Positions 62,032 to 64,000 of a stretch of DNA of 64,000 bases are shown piece after piece. Both the position numbers and the translations under genes were made by a program. Numbering within the stretch: the stretch's first letter is position 1; every line of letters begins with the position of its first letter. The notes under the pieces were generated by a model. It saw only the letters and a program-made list of their open reading frames with translations. It was not told the DNA's origin and ran no database searches. Origin of the DNA: Caballeronia sp. SBC1 (GTDB lineage: Bacteria > Pseudomonadota > Gammaproteobacteria > Burkholderiales > Burkholderiaceae). Where the stretch lies: NCBI RefSeq assembly GCF_011493005.1, contig NZ_CP049156.1, forward strand, positions 1,736,001 through 1,800,000, read 5' to 3'.

Positions 62032-63207
62032 ATGAGCGTGATTGACCTGGATACGATTTTCCGCGGCTATCGTCGCGACAATGGCCGCGTCGGCGTGCGC
62101 AACCACGTGATCATCCTGCCGGTCGACGACCTGTCGAACTCGGCGGCGCTGGCGGTCGAGAACAACATCAAGGGCACGATGGCGCTGCCCCATCCGTATG
62201 GGCGCCTGCAGTTTGGTGCCGACCTCGACCTGCATTTCCGCACGCTGATTGGCGCCGGCAGCAATCCGAACGTCGCGGCGGTGGTCGTGATCGGTATTGA
62301 GGAAGGCTGGACCAAGCGAGTGGTGGATGGCATTGCCAAGACGGGCAAGCCGGTGATGGGCTTCGGCATTGAACTGCATGGTGACCACGACACCGTCATG
62401 CGGGCGTCGAAAGCGGCGAAGGAGATGGTGCAGTACGCAACCGCGCTTCATAGAGAGGAATGTCCGATCTCGGATCTGTGGGTGTCCACCAAGTGCGGCG
62501 AGTCGGACACCACTTCCGGCTGCGGCTCGAACCCTACCGTGGGCAATGCTTTCGACAAGCTATACGGTCTCGGCACCACCCTCGTGTTCGGCGAGACCTC
62601 CGAACTGACAGGCGGTGAGCAGATCGTGGCCGCGCGTTGCGCCAACGACGGCGTGCGCGAGCGCTTCCAGTTCATGTTCGACCGCTATCAGGACATGATC
62701 AACCGCTGGAAAACGGACGATCTTTCCGAGTCGCAGCCGACCAAGGGCAACATTGCGGGCGGCCTGACGACCATCGAGGAAAAGGCGCTCGGCAATATCC
62801 AGAAGATCGGCAAGAAGTGCATGGTGGACGGCGTGCTCGACAAAGCGGAGGAGCCAACACATCCGGGCCTCTGGTTCATGGACTCATCGTCGGCGGCAGC
62901 AGAAATGGTGACGCTGTGCGCGGCGTCGGGCTTCGCGGTGCACTTCTTCCCGACGGGCCAAGGCAACGTGATCGGCAATCCGATCGTACCTGTCATCAAG
63001 ATCTGCGCGAACCCGCGTACAGTGCGTACGATGAGCGAGCATATCGACGTGGATGTGTCGGGTATTCTGCAGCGCGAGCAGAATCTCGACCAAAGCGGCG
63101 ACAAGCTGCTCGAATGCATGCTCGCTACCGTGAACGGCCGCTTCACGTCGGCGGAAGCGCTCGGGCATCGCGAGTTCGTACTGACCCGGTTGTTCGAAAG
63201 CGCCTGA
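62032..63207 (+). CDS. suyB: Sulfolactate sulfo-lyase large subunit SuyB
   Basis: A 391-residue UxaA-family lyase domain. Motifs are [20 protein letters not shown] at the N-terminus, [20 protein letters not shown], the metal/active-site region [36 protein letters not shown] and [20 protein letters not shown]. The ATG at 62032 follows GAGAGAC; the frame to 61987 is less likely. It lies 99 bp after suyA on the same strand. Family relatives are altronate and galactarate dehydratases, which carry the SAF domain fused; a separate small subunit is the SuyAB layout. Confidence 0.87.
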   Translation: MSVIDLDTIFRGYRRDNGRVGVRNHVIILPVDDLSNSAALAVENNIKGTMALPHPYGRLQFGADLDLHFRTLIGAGSNPNVAAVVVIGIEEGWTKRVVDGIAKTGKPVMGFGIELHGDHDTVMRASKAAKEMVQYATALHREECPISDLWVSTKCGESDTTSGCGSNPTVGNAFDKLYGLGTTLVFGETSELTGGEQIVAARCANDGVRERFQFMFDRYQDMINRWKTDDLSESQPTKGNIAGGLTTIEEKALGNIQKIGKKCMVDGVLDKAEEPTHPGLWFMDSSSAAAEMVTLCAASGFAVHFFPTGQGNVIGNPIVPVIKICANPRTVRTMSEHIDVDVSGILQREQNLDQSGDKLLECMLATVNGRFTSAEALGHREFVLTRLFESA

Positions 63208-63360
63208 GGATCAAGCGGCGGGGTCTGTGCGGGATCTGACCAGACAGTGAACCCCGGCGCGCGCCGGCACGGAGAAGGCACACGCCACCCGTGCCGGCAC
63301 ACCCATGCCGCAAAGGCGCCGGCTCGACATGTAGCGGCAGCGAGTGGAGGAGACACCATC

Positions 63361-64000
63361 TTGCGCGTGCTGAAACATCTATACGTGCAAGTCCTGATCG
63401 GACTTGCGGCCGGCGTCGTTGTCGGTTATTTCGCGCCTTCGTTCGGCGTGGAAATGAAGCCGCTCGGCGACACCTTCATCCGTCTCATCAAGATGCTGAT
63501 CACGCTCGTGATCTTCTGCACGGTCTCCGTCGGCATCGCGCGAATGGAAAGCCTCAAGCAGGTGGGCCGCGTCGGTTTCAAGACGTTGCTCTACTTCGAG
63601 GTGATGACCACCATTGCACTGGTGATCGGGCTGGTCGTGGCGAACGTGCTGCACCCCGGCGCGGGTCTGAACATTGATCCGGCCACGCTCGATCCCCATG
63701 CGATCTCTCACTATGTAGCGGACGCGCATGCGGCATCGTCGAGTTTCTTCGAATTGATCGTGCCCAACTCGGTAGTGGGTGCATTCGCGCGCGGTGATCT
63801 CCTGCAGGTGCTGTTGTTCTCGGTGCTCTTCGGCATTGCGCTCTCAATCATGTCGCAGCGCAGCCGGCTGCTGATGCGCGGGATCGAGCAATTCGGCGAA
63901 GCGCTCATGAGCATCGTCGGCATGATCATGCGGCTTGCACCGCTCGGCGCATTCGGCGCGATCGCATTCACGGTCGGCAAATACGGCATTTCGACCTTGC
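63361..64000 (+). CDS. Dicarboxylate:cation symporter (DctA/GltP family), N-terminal part
   Basis: The frame is open from a TTG at 63361, preceded by GGAGGAG at 8-nt spacing, to the window edge, so the gene is incomplete. The 213 visible residues show the DAACS pattern: an N-terminal helix VLKHLYVQVLIGLAAGVVVG, then FIRLIKMLITLVIFCTVSVGIA, and later SSFFELIVPNSVVGAF and RLAPLGAFGAIAFTVGKYG. These carriers import C4-dicarboxylates with protons or sodium. It lies about 150 bp after suyB and may import a dicarboxylate-like sulfonate or a C4 acid that helps growth. Confidence 0.85.
   Translation, partial: MRVLKHLYVQVLIGLAAGVVVGYFAPSFGVEMKPLGDTFIRLIKMLITLVIFCTVSVGIARMESLKQVGRVGFKTLLYFEVMTTIALVIGLVVANVLHPGAGLNIDPATLDPHAISHYVADAHAASSSFFELIVPNSVVGAFARGDLLQVLLFSVLFGIALSIMSQRSRLLMRGIEQFGEALMSIVGMIMRLAPLGAFGAIAFTVGKYGISTL

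Noticed and set aside
61588..63207. Altronate or galactarate dehydratase
   Set aside because: The SAF domain is a separate short subunit and the neighbours are sulfite exporter and sulfonate transporter genes, matching SuyAB; sugar-acid genes are absent.

Overview
The window is high-GC DNA. Its gene content (several IclR and LysR regulators, MocR, MHS-type MFS transporters, IS3 and IS110 elements, a VgrG island) points to a beta-proteobacterium of the Burkholderiaceae (Paraburkholderia/Caballeronia/Cupriavidus type). That placement rests on gene content and protein similarity recalled from memory, not on a search. No rRNA, tRNA or CRISPR array was seen.

The dominant theme is catabolism of organosulfonates. 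(1) 1-11917: the end of an FAD oxidoreductase gene (possibly the large subunit of taurine dehydrogenase), an APC permease, a minus-strand block with tauABC followed by a DUF3311/SSS symporter/amidohydrolase/CobW operon, and the divergent MocR regulator tauR. The same bipartite direct repeat lies upstream of both tauA and the symporter operon. (2) 12072-17775: a SnoaL-like protein, two IclR regulators, and a GMC dehydrogenase plus MFS transporter that fit isethionate oxidation and uptake. (3) 17832-24328: sauR-sauSTU (sulfoacetate to sulfoacetaldehyde) and a beta-hydroxyacid dehydrogenase. (4) 25082-34515: a type VI secretion cargo island (VgrG, N-acetylmuramidase effector, lipid-free periplasmic immunity candidate, PAAR, two unknown paralogues), split by an IS3 element that itself carries an IS110 element. 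(5) 34704-45092: two almost identical xsc genes (sulfoacetaldehyde acetyltransferase) in a 1,961-bp inverted repeat around phnW and a cobT/cobS-like pair, followed by pta. (6) 45253-50630: a TAXI solute-binding protein, a chemoreceptor, an ArsR regulator, a DJ-1/PfpI protein and wrbA. (7) 50751-64000: a GntR regulator, a succinate dehydrogenase/fumarate reductase paralogue wrapped around a two-subunit class I fumarase paralogue, a sulfonate-type ABC transporter with a TauE/SafE exporter and LysR gene, suyAB (sulfolactate sulfo-lyase), and the start of a dicarboxylate symporter gene.

Read together, regions 1-3 and 5 funnel taurine, isethionate and sulfoacetate to sulfoacetaldehyde. Xsc then makes acetyl phosphate and sulfite, and Pta makes acetyl-CoA. 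Region 7 suggests a second route that I do not know from the literature: 3-sulfopropanoate (the sulfonate analogue of succinate) dehydrogenated to 3-sulfoacrylate (fumarate analogue), hydrated to 3-sulfolactate (malate analogue), and cleaved by SuyAB to pyruvate and sulfite, with TauE exporting sulfite. A shared sequence element upstream of all three operons of region 7 supports treating them as one regulon. The substrate is inference.
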